A DNA stretch of 64,000 bases from Miscanthus floridulus (GCF_019320115.1 NC_089588.1:113150733-113214732); one strand, 5' to 3'; counted from the first letter of the stretch, positions 21,945 to 35,700 are shown. A program made the numbers and translations. Notes: a model not told the origin generated them from the sequence alone.

Positions 21945-24900
21945 TTAAAGTGTAACGTACTCTTCGAAGAGGTGAGGATATTGTAGCCGAAGGTCAGACT
22001 CTTTCTCCCATGTTGCTTCTCTCTTAGTGTGATTGCTCCATTGGATCTTGCACATAGGAATAGTTTTGCTTCGGGTCTCTTTGGTATCTCTACCTAGAAT
22101 TCTGATAGGATTCTCTTTATACTCGAGAGTGTTCTGAATGTCAAGTGTATTAGTCGGGATCACTTCATCGGGCACTCTCAAACACTTGCGTAGCTGGGAT
22201 ACATGAAATACGGGATGTACACCCGCCAATTCCTCAAGTAGCTCAAGTTTGTAGGTGAGCTTTCCAATCCTCTTGCAAATCTTGTATGGGCCAACAAATC
22301 TAGGGGCAAGCTTTCCTTTCACATGGAATCTGACAGTTCCACATAGCGGGGATACCTTGAGATAGACAAAATCTCCCACATTGAACTCAAGTTCTCTTCT
22401 TCTTTTGTCAGCATAGCTCTTGTATCAACTTTGAGCAATTCTCAAATTCTCCTTTACTTGAGCAACTCCTTCTTTGGCATCTTGAATCTTAGCAGAGTCA
22501 AAGAACGATCTTTCCCCCAGTTGAGACCACATCAAAGGTGTCTTACAAGGTCTGCCATACAGAGCTTCAAACGGCGACATCTTGATACTGGCTTGGTAGC
22601 TGTTGTTGTAAGAGAACTCTGCATAGGGTAGGCATTTCTCCCAATCAGAGCCATAATTCAGTACACTAGCGCGGAGCATGTCTTCTAGGATTTGATTTAC
22701 TCATTTAGTCTGTTCATCTATCTGTGGGTGATAAGCGGTACTGAAATCAAGTTTAGTTCCAATGGACTTGTGTAGAGCTTCCCAGAATCGATACATAAAC
22801 TGAGGACCACGATCAGATACAATACTAGAGGGAGCTCCATGCAGTCTGTAGATATGCTCAACATATAGATCTGCTAACTTTTCGGCATCGGTCTTGGTCT
22901 TAACTGGTACAAAGTGAGCAATCTTGGTCAAACGATCAACAATCACCTAGATGGAATCATTGCCTTTCTGTGAACGGGGCAATCCAACTATGAAATCCAT
23001 GGATATGCTCTCCCATTTCCACTCGGGGACGTCAAGAGGCTTCAGCAATCCTGCAGGCTTTTGATGTTCAGCCTTGACTCTATTATAGGTGTCACATCGT
23101 GCCACATGTCCCGCAATGTCTGTCTTCATGCCTTTCCACCAAAAGTGTTTCTTCAAGTCTTGATACATCTTTGAACCTCCAGGACGAATACAGTACTTAG
23201 AATCATGAGCTTCTAACAGAACTTCCTCTTGTAGTGCTAGATCAGAAGGGACATAGATTCTGTCCTTAAACCAGATGGTTCCTTGTTCATCTTCATGGTG
23301 GTTGGTCTTGTAGCCCAGTTTCATCAGTCCACGGAGATATTCGATCTCTTCACAATTTTTCTAAGTTTGACGAATGCGATCTGTGAGATCATACTGTATG
23401 CGGAGCTCATTCAACAAGCCATGAGGTAGCATCTCAAGTTGGAAATCATCAATCTCTTCCTTGAGTTTAGGTGGTACGGATTCTGTGATCAAAGTATGAC
23501 AGTAACTCTTGCGACTGAGAGCATCTGCGACTACATTAGCTTTTCCCGGATGATAGTGAATTTCCAGGTCATAGTCCTTGATCAATTCTAGCCATCGGCG
23601 TTGCCTCATATTCAGATCTTCCTGAGTGAAAAAGTACTTTAAGCTCTTGTGATCAGTGTAGATATCACACTTGTTGCCTATCAAGTAGTGCCTCCAAATC
23701 TTCAAAGCATGCACAACTGCTGCTAACTCAAGATCATGAGTAGGGTAACGGTTCTCATGTTCTTTCAACTGTCGAGAAGCATAAGCTATCACTCTTCCAC
23801 CTTGCATCAATACATAGCCAAGTCCTTGACGGGATGCATCACAGTAGACCACGAAATCTTTGCTGATATCAGGCAATGCTAGCACAGGAGTTGTGGTAAG
23901 CTTCAATTTCAACTCTTGAAAGCTTTGTTTGCACTCGGGCGTCCATTCAAACTTCTTAGTCTTCTTCAGAAGGTTGGTCATTGGACGAGCTATCTTGGAA
24001 AAGTTCTCGATGAACCGGCGGTAATATCCAGCCAATCCCAAGAAACTTCTGACTTCGGTCACGTTACAAGGTTGATCCCATTCTTTCATAGCTTCAATCT
24101 TAGCTGGGTCAACTGCAACACCTTCAGCTGATAGTACATGACCTAGGAAGGCAACTTTCTATAGCCAAAACTCGCATTTGCTGAACTTTGCGTAGAGCTG
24201 ATGTTGGGCTAATTTCTCAAGTATAGTTCTCAGATGATGTTCATGTTCTTTGGCGGTGGGTGAATAAACAAGGATGTCATCAATGAATACTACCACGAAC
24301 TTGTCCAGCTCATCCATGAAAACCTTATTCATCATGTTCATGAAGTAGGCAGGAGCATTCGTGAGTCCAAAGGACACCACAGTGAACTCAAAGTGCCCAT
24401 ACCTAGTCACAAAAGCTGTCTTCGAGATGTCACTCTCTCGAATCTTCATCTGATGATAGCTAGATATGAGATCAATCTTGGAGAAATACTTGGCACCTCT
24501 GAGCTGGTCAAGCAGATCATCGATTCTTGGCAGGGGGTACTTGTTCTTGACGGTGACTGCGTTCAAGTTTCGGTAATCAATGCACATTCTCATTGAGCCA
24601 TCCTTCTTCTTAACAAACAGAACAGGGGATCCCCAGGGTGAAGCACTAGGTCTGATATACCTCTTTGAGATGAGCTCATCAAGCTGTTTCTTGAGCTCAG
24701 CTAGTTCGTCAATTGACATGCGATAGGGTCTCTTGGCGATGGGTCCTATTCCTGGCAAAAGATCAATGATGAACTCTACATCACAGTCTAGTGGCATACC
24801 CGGTAATTCTTCAGGGAATACATCGGGATAGTCTCTGACCATAGGCACATCATGACCTATCTTCTCCTCTTTTTGTGGTTCTGAACTGGCTTTAAGGGCA

Positions 24901-26588
24901 CATAGGATAGAGGTGGACTTTCCGAACTGAGGTTCACATCTAATAACTTAGCCTGATGGGTGGGTCACTTGGACGTATCTAGGTGAACATGATATGATAC
25001 CTCGGTGAATGGTTAGCCAATCCATACCTAAGATGACATCTAGGCTCGTGGAAGGTAACAGGGTTAGGTCGGCTTCAAAGACAAGATCCTCAATGGTAAG
25101 ACTCACTCCCTTACAGATGTGGGTGCACTTTAGGTCTCCTAAAGGTGAGCTGGTGATGATAGGCTTTCCACATGGGGTTACAGGCAGGTCATGCTCTCAT
25201 GCAAACTTGGATGATATGTAAGAACAAGTTGCTCCAGAGTCAAATAGAACTGATGTAGTATTGCCATTAACTAAAAACATACCATACCCAATGTCAGGGG
25301 TAGCCTGTGCTTCCTCGGCGTCCAGATGGTAGAGACGTCCACGAGTAGCAGATCCCTTGAACTAAGACTTCTGAGCGGCTGAGTTTTGAGGGCACTCAGT
25401 GGCTTTGTGACCCGGTTGGTCATAAGTGAAGCAGGTGAAAGGCGCACTGCCTGTAGGGGTTGGCGCAGGTGCCGTCCAGTTTCTAGTGCTTGGTGTAGAG
25501 TGGTTCTATGCTGGGCGTTCATTCGTAGAGCGAGGACGGTTGGAACGGTCTTGAGTGTTGTGGTCTTGAGCATAACGGTCCCGGGTGTAACGATCCTGAG
25601 CAGGGCGAGAGTATTTGGTGGTGTAGCCTCCACCACCCCTACTCGATCCAGGGTTGTCATCCCTGTTGTGGCGAGAGCGTTCCCTGGATGGTGCATCTCT
25701 GTGGAACCTCTTCCAATCACGGCCATGGAAGGACTCCTCAGGCTTCCGCTTCCTCTCCCTGTACTACTCTCTAGCTTTAGCATGGTCCTTCTCGATCTGG
25801 ATGCAGCGATCCACCAGAGCACGCAGCGTGCTACTCTTAATACCACCAAACTTCAACTTGATGTGTGGGTTAAGTCTTTTGCGATAATAGTACAGCTTCT
25901 CCTTCTCAGAGTTCACAACATAGGAAGGTGCATAGCGTAGAAGGTTGGTGAAGCGAGTGGTGTACTCAGTCACCCTGTCCTTTCCCATCTTGATGTTGCG
26001 GAACTCCTCGGCTTTGGCCTCCATGATACCCTAGGGAATGTGATACTTAGTGAATGCTTTGGCGAACTCATCCCACGAGATGTTGGCAGGGTCCTCATGG
26101 GAATCACTAAAACTGTCCCACTAGGCGCGTGCTGCACCTATGAGCTGGTGTGTGGCAGCTCCAACACACCCATCGTCGGTGAAGGTGGTGAGGTCGAGCT
26201 TCTTTTCCACCTCCTTGAGCCAGTCATCAGCTACAAGCGGGTTAGGGTCGGTGCCATCATAGGTAGGTGGCCTTAGCTTCAGAAATCCCTCCAGCTTCCT
26301 TTGGAAGTCATTCTGCTAACCTCCCTGGCAACGGTTTGCTCTGTCTACAAGAGCTGCAAGAAGCTAGGTCTGTTGCGCCATCACCTCTGCCAGGTTCGGT
26401 GGTGGTGGTGGCGGAATGTTCTCCTCAACAAGCGGCGGGGTATTCTCCAGGTTGAAGGGTATCCCTCCACGTCCACAGCCACGACCACGGCCATGGTTGT
26501 TGCCACCATGCCCCCCGTTTGGTTTGACTGGTTCGAGGGTGGACGCACGTCCTTGGTTCATTAGGCGAGTAGATCGGCGGTTCGGCAT
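21945..26588 (-). pseudogene. gag-pol of the gypsy chromovirus, one frame with about 14 stop codons
   Basis: A single frame of 1,548 codons with no frameshift. The order is as follows. Gag starts with a glycine/arginine-rich stretch, then the capsid-like part (YTTRFTNLLRYAP near 25960), then a zinc knuckle near 25400 in which the second cysteine is tyrosine. Protease has DSGAT near 25230. RT has FIDDILVYS near 24270. RNase H is at about 23950-23500. Integrase has an altered zinc finger (IRPG and CDTY where H and C are usual) at 23324-22947, then SDRGPQF near 22805. A chromodomain-like tail ends at 21945. In-frame stops include 26364, 26031, 25764, 24159, 23361, 22947 and 22425; most are TAG where glutamine or tryptophan is usual. 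The element cannot make its own proteins. Confidence 0.9.
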
Positions 26589-26912
26589 CTGCAACCCGGA
26601 TTATAGGAATTTTAGTGTTTGTGCCATAAGTGCTTATAATTCAGTATGATTACATGATTTTTACAATTTAAAGAAAAACATTTATACTATCTAACACTCA
26701 TTACAAAGAAGCAATAAGATCCATAAGATGCAATAAGATCCAAAACATTCATTACATGGGTTTTATTACATAGCATCATCTCCAGTAGCTACACTTGGAG
26801 ACTCGCAAGAATCGTACTACGCATAGTGTCTCATATTACATCTCATAAGGGGTACATCATGGGGTACAACTTATCGAAGCCACTGACATGACTCATGACC
26901 ATGCAGGGTCAT

Positions 26913-28136
26913 CTACTCTATCTCATACACCACAGCAAGGATGCGACTGTTCTTGATCTTGATCTCCTCGTCAGATTTGTGAAGTCAGGACACATACTTC
27001 AAGGCCTTGGCGAGCTCCTCAGTAGGCTTGGCTCTAGGTAGGGTAGGGCAGGCGTCTAGGTTGAGGTGAGTCGGGGCTAACTCAAACTCCTCTATCCTAG
27101 GCTTCGTCTTGCTACGAACCTCCTTGGGTAGCTGATCCCACATACCCTTCATCTCCCTGAGGCGCTTCTTGTCAGACTTCTACCAAGCCTGCCAGGTCCT
27201 CTCACACTTATCCTGTAGGTACTCGTTCTGCCTGAGTGCCTTGATCAGGTGACCCTAGTTGCGAACGGCCTTCTTCCTGAACTCCTCTAGCTCCTGAGTC
27301 ATGGTCTTATTCTGAGATTGGATTTTCAGCATATCAATCCCCTTGGACCTCTCTCTATCTCCTCTGCGGTTGAACTCAACCTTCTTGTCGTCCAACTCTC
27401 TCTGCAACTCCAAGACCTTGCTATCGAGGTAGCAGTTCCTGTTGCCTAGGTCGGCAGCTTTGTCCTGTCAGTCAGCGACCTCGGCTCTGTGGACTTCTTC
27501 ACAACGGTTGAGCTCGTCCTGTAGCTTGGCAACTGTCTCAAGCAGACTAGCTCGCTCCTATGCTCCCTGCGAGTCTCGCTCCTGGTACTCCCACAGAAGG
27601 GCCCGGTCCTGACGTCTCCTCTGCTCAAGCTGGGTCATGTACCTGTCTTGCTCTAGTAGGTGGATAGCAGAGACGCGAGGGCATCTATCCTCCTCGGCAA
27701 AGATAACTCTGCCGGCTATGAAACTCTGCTCACTAGGGGTAAGGCTGAGGTCAAGGGCCTAGGGAAGTAGACGGAACTCTATTGTCTTCAGGTGCTCACG
27801 GTGGTCCCTCATCACTCTACAAAGTGCCTTATGTGAGACAGCTCGCAATCCCTCCTCAACCGTGTCCTCTATAGTCAACTCGATGAAAGCTGGGACAGAA
27901 GGTAAGGTAGTGCTAGCTGGGAACTCGACTAAGGTGACAATCGGTCCTTCGATTCCTCCTTCCTGAGCTGACTTCTCGGTACAGGTGACCTTGACAAGCT
28001 CGTCAGGGACTCCTAACGTGACAAGAACTCGATAGAGGGTCTATGCAAAACCCCCAAGCTCACGTAGGTCGAAGGTAAGCTTGGCGTGGTCCAGAGGTAG
28101 CAGTCCTATAGGCGGCCATTCGATGTTCGTTGCCAT
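26913..28136 (-). pseudogene. Extra ORF between 5' LTR and gag of the gypsy element
   Basis: Reading from the ATG at 28136 gives 407 codons before a final TAG at 26913, in one frame broken by about seven stops (five TAG, two TGA). The product would begin MATNIEWPPIGLLPLDHAKL. Its second half is rich in E, K, R, Q and L (for example LETVAKLQDELNRCEEVHR), which suggests a coiled coil. It lies upstream of gag in the sense direction. I do not recognise the function. Conservation of frame shows it was once coding. Confidence 0.7.
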
Positions 28137-28289
28137 CTGCATGTTTTAAGGAAATAGGTGTTAGCAGGTCAATAAATAGATAAGCCTTGCATAAAAGTAA
28201 ATGCAGGGTCAGTATATAACCGAAAGAAAGGTTGTTCACGTCCTATTCTATCGTCCATTTCTGTGGGTTTCGTCCTAGGGTCAGGTATG

Positions 28290-28301
28290 GCTCTGATACC
28301 A
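28290..28301 (-). other. Primer binding site, initiator tRNA-Met type
   Basis: TGGTATCAGAGC on the minus strand, two bases inside the 5' LTR end, matches the complement of the 3' end of plant initiator methionine tRNA. This is usual for this retrotransposon group. Confidence 0.9.
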
Positions 28302-28303
28302 AC

Positions 28304-31300
28304 TAAAACGACCTGATTTCCACAAAGGGAAATCCATAGAGTCGAAGTGTATTATGACCGTTGTAGATCATATTACCCAAATTCCAGTCAAATACCACAT
28401 CCATACAATGATAATATCAGAGTACATAAAGTGTGGAATTACATAAATTATTATATCGCTGCATCGGCGGAATCAAAAGTAGCATTCATTCAGAACAGCT
28501 TGGAGATAAGATCGCCAAAACTCGAGCATAGGAATGAACCCCTCAACCGTCAAACTCCTCAGAGCTATACTCCTCAGCAGAACCTGTGTGCCAAAGTTTA
28601 TCAGTACGATTTGTACTGCCACTCCCACCCTATGAGCAATGCTTTGTGGAAATTGGATGCAAGTTGGATATAATCACAAGGAACCTATAAGGCTAGGGTT
28701 TCCTATGTATTAGCATATCAAGTATATAATAGTATAGTCAAGTTTTAACACCAATCCCACACACATTCCACCCCATTTCTGTCCAGAGCCAGGTTTCGAT
28801 CCTGGGATCAATATACCACCATCTCCATATCATCACCATACCATCGCTCAGTCGACAGGCCAACTCCCTCTCGGCACTGTCTCATGGCCCGTAGCCCCTG
28901 ACTACGACTGACACTCTCTCACGGGGGAAGAAGAGAAGGACTCATCTCGCTATCTAGTTTAAGCGAAATCCAGGAAAGGTCCATAGCCGACAAGTCGGCA
29001 CATGTATCGATCGATCAACCATACACTCTGCAGAGGTTTTACATAACCACAAGATCTGCCTTCTTCGCTGACCATCGTCAACTGGGCAGATTCTGGCCGC
29101 TTGCTAGCCTAGGATATTGCCACTCTACCATTTAGCCCTAGTACACCCCAAATCTAGTCTGGGGTGGCTGAAATTGTGAGTCACGAGCCGAGTCCACAAG
29201 GTCTCCATGAAGTCTCAGAAGGGTGTGGGGGAATCCTCCATGCCCCATACCTTCTCGCACTGTCTGCTATCAACCTAGCAGTAGTGGTAATATCCTACCA
29301 AGTAGTCCGGCCGTCCCGCACCATATAGGGCGAGTGGTACGTAAGGCTTCCTGGTGAATCTGAGTACTAGTAAGTCCTTAGGGATGACCAAGCTAGAATG
29401 TCTTCATTAGGGTTTCCGTTTATCGTGCCACCACAGCACCTCCACCCCGGGCTCCTCCCATCACAGGTTCACACCCAGGACCACCTCATATACTATTTAC
29501 CCACCACAGGTATCCATTCTAGGGGTGCCTAGGTAGCACCTCATGGCAAGACTTGCCCCAGGCTCATCGTATACTCCAACTTGGTCGACACAACCCTTAC
29601 ACTCCACACACCCAAGTCACACACGCAGCACTCTCCCCATAGTCCAGATAACTCCAGTTTCCACCACACATCAATATGGTATATATAAGCGTAGTAGAAA
29701 TAATAAGCAGTGAAATATAGCAGCAAGCGTGTGACTTAGCCTAACAGCAGGGTGAGCAGGGGTAAGGTTGCGTCAAGGTAAAGGCTATCAAGAAAGCATA
29801 CTACCATGCAAGTCCTATCATAGTGTGATTATAACAATAAAGTAAAGCAATAGCAGCTCTATATTAGCCATGCGTAATAGGTGCTACGAGATTGGGTGAA
29901 ATGTGGCACCTTCAGTGTAGTCATCTCCGTACTCCTCACGGTACTCTCGGTCCTCGTCCGTCTAGTTCTCCTCCGAGTCTGCAAACGATCGCATTATAGT
30001 CGCGTTAGCGACGTCTATAGAATAGCACAAAAAACAATGAAAATTCAAAAGAGCCAAATGCAATCAATCATGAGTTCATTGCATAGAGCTCGATTTTAGA
30101 TGAATTTTGGTCCTGGTCTTGTATTTTTCTGAGTTCGTATGAATTAGTTATGAATTTCCAAAGTTTCAATCATTTCTGAAAATGGGAAAAGGCTGAATTA
30201 ATATCGTACTAACACGTGTCATGCTCCTGTTGGTCCACGTGGCATGCTAACATCAGTATGACGGCAGCATGACATCATCATCTCGGTTCCGAGCTGACAG
30301 GTGGGTCCCGCTGACGTCAGCATGACGTCATCTACATCATCAGCTACTGACAGGTGGGACCAGGGGCTCTTGGATTACTGACATGTGGGTTCGATCAATG
30401 TCAACATCAAGTCAACGGGTGAGTCAACGGTCAATGGATCATAGTCACTGACAGGTGGGGCCAGAGCTGCTAACGTCTGCAACTGACGTTATCATGACGT
30501 CAGCATGACGTCGTCTCGGCTGTTTCATCCTCTGATAAGTGGGTCCCGCATGGTGGTGTCACTGACATGTGGCCCCGGTCAACGGTCAACGTTGACCGAT
30601 CAATGGTCAATACAGGTCGGGCCTCGACTGGGCTGGTTGGGCCTGGATTTGGGCCAGGCTTGGCCCGCCACGTGGCGCACACTAGTGCGGCCACGTCTTC
30701 TTACTGGGCCACTAACCGTCCATGGTCCACGGGCGTAGGTGAGGCGTGGTTCATGGTGAACCTGCCTGCGTTGGTCCATAGACTGTAGAGCCGGTCTATG
30801 AAGGACTTGGTCCACTTACTCCTTTCCAGGGCTCGGTTCACGTGCACCAAGTGCACAGACATGTGGTCGGCGAGGGGAAAATCCCCATCTTCTTCCCCGG
30901 CGTGCTCCCGCCGGTGGTGAGCTCCTCGGCGAGCCTCACCCACGGCGCTGGTGTTCAATTAAGATAGGCAAAAGCGTCGCCAAGCCTCGGCGAGTGCAGT
31001 GGTGGGGTCAAGGTGGCGGTTGGGGCTTCCTAGGGTTCCGGCCACAGTGAACGGCGGCGTGGGTTCGTTGGCATGCATGGACAGGGCTATAGTGGTAGCG
31101 AGAGCCCAGTTGGAGGAGCGTGTGAGCTCCACGGTGCTTCTACGGCCATGGTGGGCATGTTGAAGGAGCTCCTGGTGCTCCCAGTGGCTTCGGCCATGGT
31201 GGTGGGGGCAAACAGTGGCGGTGGCGCTCCGATGAGGTGCGGTGCGGCAACGCAGGGCTCCGGTGTGCTTCTTTCTCGGCTAAGGTGAGCGCGGTGTGTC

Positions 31301-32602
31301 TCTCGTCATGGTGGAGCCAGTCGGGGTGTCAACATCGCCTTTACTGCGACGTAGAAGACGCGGTGGTCTCGCCATGGTTGTGCTCTCGGCCATGGTGAGC
31401 GTGTTCGTGCATGTGCGTGTGCGTTGGCGTCCATGGTTCTAGGAGGAGATCTCAGCAGCGAGAGGATTACCGCGGTGTTCTTGACGGTGTGGTGCGGCGG
31501 TGCAGCGAGACGGTGTGGTCGTGTAGCTCTGGAAGCAGTGTAGTGCGGCGTCGCTCACTTCGGCTCCAGCGAGCTCCTCCCCGCAGCGGCTTCCTTCTCC
31601 TCCTTGCTTCTCCCTCCTCCCTCTCTCTCGGCTTGACGCTGTGTGGTGCTGTGCCACCAGCGGCGGCGGCGAATGGGCTGAGGGTTAGGGCTCACGGACG
31701 TTGGCTTTTATAGCCGAGCTCCAAGGGCTCCAATGGCGGACGGCGATCGGGCGGTGGTGATGCGTGCGGTGCATCCGACGGCCCACGTGCGGTAGCGTAA
31801 GCGCGGCGCAAGGGGGGAATAGGGCCATGCGATGTGCGTGACCCTGGGCCTGCGCCTGCTTTGTAGTCGGGGCTCGGTTTAGGAGGAGAGGCTGGCATGG
31901 GGAGGAAGAAGACCCTGTTGCTGGGGGTGGCTGACGCGTGGGGTCCGGTTGGCAGCGGGTGCGGCTCAGGCGCGTCGTGACACGGTGAAGCGGTACGGGC
32001 TGGCAGGTGGGACCCAGCGGTTGACGTCTGCGTGCGCGCGGGTGGCGAGACGAAGCTAGGCTGGCTTCGTGGGCCACGTGCGCGAGTGGGAGGGCAGGCG
32101 GGCTCGGCCGGGCTGGCTCGCAAGGCCGAGCAGGCCTGGGCTGCTGTTGTTCCCTCTTTTTTCCTATTTCCTTTTCTTTTTCTATTTCTTTTTGTATTAT
32201 GTTACACTTCTTTCATGTATATAAATCAAAGTGGCATATTTCTCCTTTGGTATAATGTCCCATGGTGATAAACATTGGTCATAGTATATGTTGGGATATT
32301 AATCCCATGTTAGTGCATTTATTTATAAACAAATATTTTTTAGCTTTTATTAATCAACACATAAACCCAAATAAAATCCAGATCACCATGTTGAATATAA
32401 TGCAACTTGATGTATGCTATGTGGTAAAATAAATTCAAGGTGTTGAGGTGAGATACTTGTGCAAGTCATATAGGTTTAGTTGGATTACGACTAATGCAAC
32501 ACCTAGGGTTAGCTCCTACAAATGTCACTCATCATCACATGGGGTTTTAAAGAAAAAATTTGTTGTTGGGATTTTTGGTGTGTGAATTTTTGGGTTGTTA
32601 CA
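28304..32602 (-). repeat. 5' LTR of the gypsy element (4.3 kb)
   Basis: Partner of 17605-21910, with small indels (for example near 30310) and scattered substitutions. It holds the promoter region and a TGACG motif cluster at about 30220-30515. Confidence 0.9.
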
Positions 32603-32607
32603 GCTCC

Positions 32608-32750
32608 TAAGTAAGCATCACTTCTAGATCCTTTTCTAACTCGTTATTGAACTGCTCCTGAGTAAGCTGTCCCTCTAGTGCTTGCTCTTCATAGGTTGGC
32701 TGCTCATCATGCTCAGGGCATCGGGCTGCACTGTTTGGTGTCCGCGACAT
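32608..32750 (-). pseudogene. First exon of the CACTA accessory ORF, cut off by the gypsy element
   Basis: Reads MSRTPNSAARCPEHDEQPTY from the ATG at 32750 and continues as an acidic stretch to the gypsy target site GCTCC. After that site the frame continues at 17604 with another acidic stretch, so the two pieces were one exon before the insertion. A TAG stop lies right at the junction (glutamine expected). Confidence 0.65.
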
Positions 32751-35700
32751 TATTTTGCGCTTTGTTCTAATAGATGCAAGAAAGTGTGCTTTAGGTACGC
32801 GAGAAGGTATAAGAAATAAAAATGGTCTATAAACCAAAGTAGTCCTATAAAACAATAATATATCAGAAAAATGAGTAGTAGCAGTAGTAGAGGCCTCGGA
32901 AACATGTCAATCATCATTTGATCATGAACTTGGAGCATCAAGGCATCATAACAGAGAGGAGAGGAGAAGGTAATTAAGGGGCGGCTGCTAATGATGCCAA
33001 GTTCCTGACAAGTTCTTGACCATCAGCTCATATTCCCTATAATGTATAGACTTTGACAATTTCATCATCGGCAAAACAAAGGAGAGGAGAGGAGAGGGGA
33101 GATTTGGCAAAAAAAACGCTGCTTAACAAACATACAGAGGAAAAGGTGTAAAAAAAGCAGATGCTGCTTCCCAAACATAGAGGATAGGAAAAATAGCTAA
33201 AAAACAGTTGACTGCTACCACATGGTTGGAAGACCCCTGCAGATCAAAATCTGGTAACTTAGATGTGGTAAATAATGGATTAGAGTAGAGGAGGAGTAAT
33301 AGTAGATAGAGTAATAGTAGAGGAGGAGGAGAGAAGTGTAGCAGCCAGTAGTTAAGAGCAGCAGCCACTTAGATACAATAGTAGTCGTAGATAGAGTAGT
33401 AGAAGTGAGCCACTTAGTAGTATAGGAAAGTGAGTAGAGTAGCAGCCAGCAGCTAGGGAAGAGAGTAGAATGGCAGATAGCTAGTAGGAGTAGGAGTAGC
33501 TAGCAGTAGGAAGTAGAGTAGTAGTAGTTCAGTAGAGGGTAATAGTAGTAGTTCAGTAGAGTAGTAGTAGTAGCAGGCTTGGCCGAGCAGCCTTATTGCT
33601 GCTACGCACACACGAGAGAGAGAGAGAGAGGTACAGATGGAGATAGCTACTAAAAAATGAAACTAAAATTGACAAGCAAACATAAACTAAAACTAAAATT
33701 GATTACATAGCTACCAGACTCTAAAAGCTGAAATAGCAATTAATAAATAAATAAAACTATTTGAAAAATAGTGACTACAACTGGTACTAAACTACTACGT
33801 TTCTATCAACACACATGCATGCAAACTGCTACTACCAATATAGCTTAGGCAAGTGAAATCAACTAATAAATAAATAAAACTACTTGCAACCTAAAAATAT
33901 GACCAAAATTCATGCAAATGACAAAGTTCGGAACCTAAGCTAACTGCATTTGCTTGCTGCCACAGTTTGTGAACAAGCATACACGATGGCCTAGAATCTG
34001 GATCCCAGTGAAGGTAGAGGGGTTCTTCAGTTCAAGACAGGTTTGGCATCTGTAATTAAGGTATGCTTACTTTCACTGTAAACATGACTAGACATACTTG
34101 TTATTTTTGTTTCTGCTCAGTTTTCTTCTCAGTGAATTATTTCTAAGTTTCCCATGTTCTAATCATGGCATTCCACAGCAAAAACTTGCTAAATAGGACG
34201 GGGCTCCGATAGACCGACAGAATGACATTCAAGTCCTGTGGAACTTTTATCTTGAATACAAGAGTCGTCGTCGGGTTGATGTATTTTGTTTTTTGGGTTT
34301 CCCTAGTGGGTTGGTCTCAAAAATCTTTGTGACTCTGATCAGTTTTTGCCTAATAAAACTTCTAGTTCTAGGTTAGCATACTTCTACTGAAAGTGAGGAA
34401 TACATCCATTTCTGTTTTACTAGTCATCAGCAACCATTAATTTGATCTTTTGTAAATAGTATTTTTCAAGTTCACTTTGCTCCAGAAGGTTTTGCCTGCA
34501 TATGTTTTGTTTACTGGATGTGCCCAGAAATGACATTTGTGTCATCAGTCTTTATATAATGTAATGAACTTGTGGTAATCCTAGAATTGACAGGGATAGA
34601 TACATGACACTGTTTGTTGCTTGTTATTCTCTGTGAATTCATTTTTCATGCACACTCAGTAGTCAGTAGCTCATTTGCCTTCTTATTGTTGAACAACTAA
34701 GCTATGTGGTGCTACTATATTATGTACCACATCTTTTAGAACTTTGCTCTCTGAAGTTGATACTATGCTATAACATCCTTCTCTCTTTGGGTTTTCCATC
34801 AACAAGAAATGGGATCGGGTGATCTAAGTCTAATCTGTTCCACTGGAGTGGAATGTAATTTGTGGTGCTAAAACCAAGTCTAGTTGTTTAAACATGATAT
34901 ATGCTTACTGAGCATTTGTTGTATTCCCCAGTTGTTAATAAAAAGGCTTGTCTATGCTTAGTCCAGTTTTGCCTTCTGAGTTCTGATGTGCCATATGTTT
35001 TTTGTTACTCTTTTCTTAATGTAATGGAAACAGATCTATCTACTACCTTCCTCCTAAATATTGTATCACTCTCAGGGCTTACCCTGCTATTTTATTTGTT
35101 AGAAACCTTATGTTTGTTACTATGTATCTCATGGCAATTCTATTTTCCTTGCTACGATCAGGATGAGAAATAGGGCAAGGGAAATGAAGAAAGTTTTTGC
35201 TACATTGAGGGCTTTGCTTGATGTTCTGGAAAATCTTGTTGGCCAGTCACCAACTGATTTTTTGTTACTTGAGGGGTTAAAATAATCATACATCATGCCA
35301 TTCCTATATTTCAGTTTCCTTTTCTCATTGCTGGAGCAATAAAATGTTTTTTGGGATTTATATGTTGTTAATGAAGAGCAGAAATTTAGGTGGTAAAAAG
35401 TCCAGAGTTGTCTATGCTGGTACTCAAAGACTCAAGAGCTCTTTCATTATTTTGTTATAGCTTAACAAACAAAAGAAATATCTTTGTGTTGATGAGAACT
35501 ATTCCTTGCAACTGTATCAGGTCAGGGCTGCAACAGCAGCAATTCAGAACTGTATCAGGTCAGGGCTGCAACAGCCACGATTCCCTTTTGATACACCCCA
35601 GCTAAGACAAAAAGACATTTCCGACCTTTTGCAATATGTTTTTGGCTTCTAGGTACATATACATACTTTTCAACAGTTTGATATTAGATCTTCTAATTGT

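Larger units (their letters stand above)
17605..32602 (-). mobile_element. Complete Ty3/gypsy chromovirus-type retrotransposon (Tekay/Del-like), 15.0 kb
   Basis: LTRs at 17605-21910 and 28304-32602 flank a 6.4-kb interior read on the minus strand. A 5-bp target duplication GCTCC lies at 17600-17604 and 32603-32607. On the coding strand the LTR begins TGTAACAACCC and ends GTCGTTTTA, an unusual TG..TA pair. The primer binding site matches initiator tRNA-Met. The order gag, protease, RT, RNase H, integrase, then a chromodomain-like tail, together with very long LTRs, fits the Tekay/Del lineage. The LTRs differ at scattered sites, so the insertion is not recent. It split a CACTA ORF. Confidence 0.9.

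Noticed and set aside
25386..25940. Plus-strand open frame of 184 codons
   Set aside because: It is antisense to the gag region of the gypsy element, with no domain.
34901..35173. 90-codon plus-strand frame rich in Leu/Phe/Cys
   Set aside because: T-rich intron-like DNA gives such hydrophobic peptides by chance; no domain.
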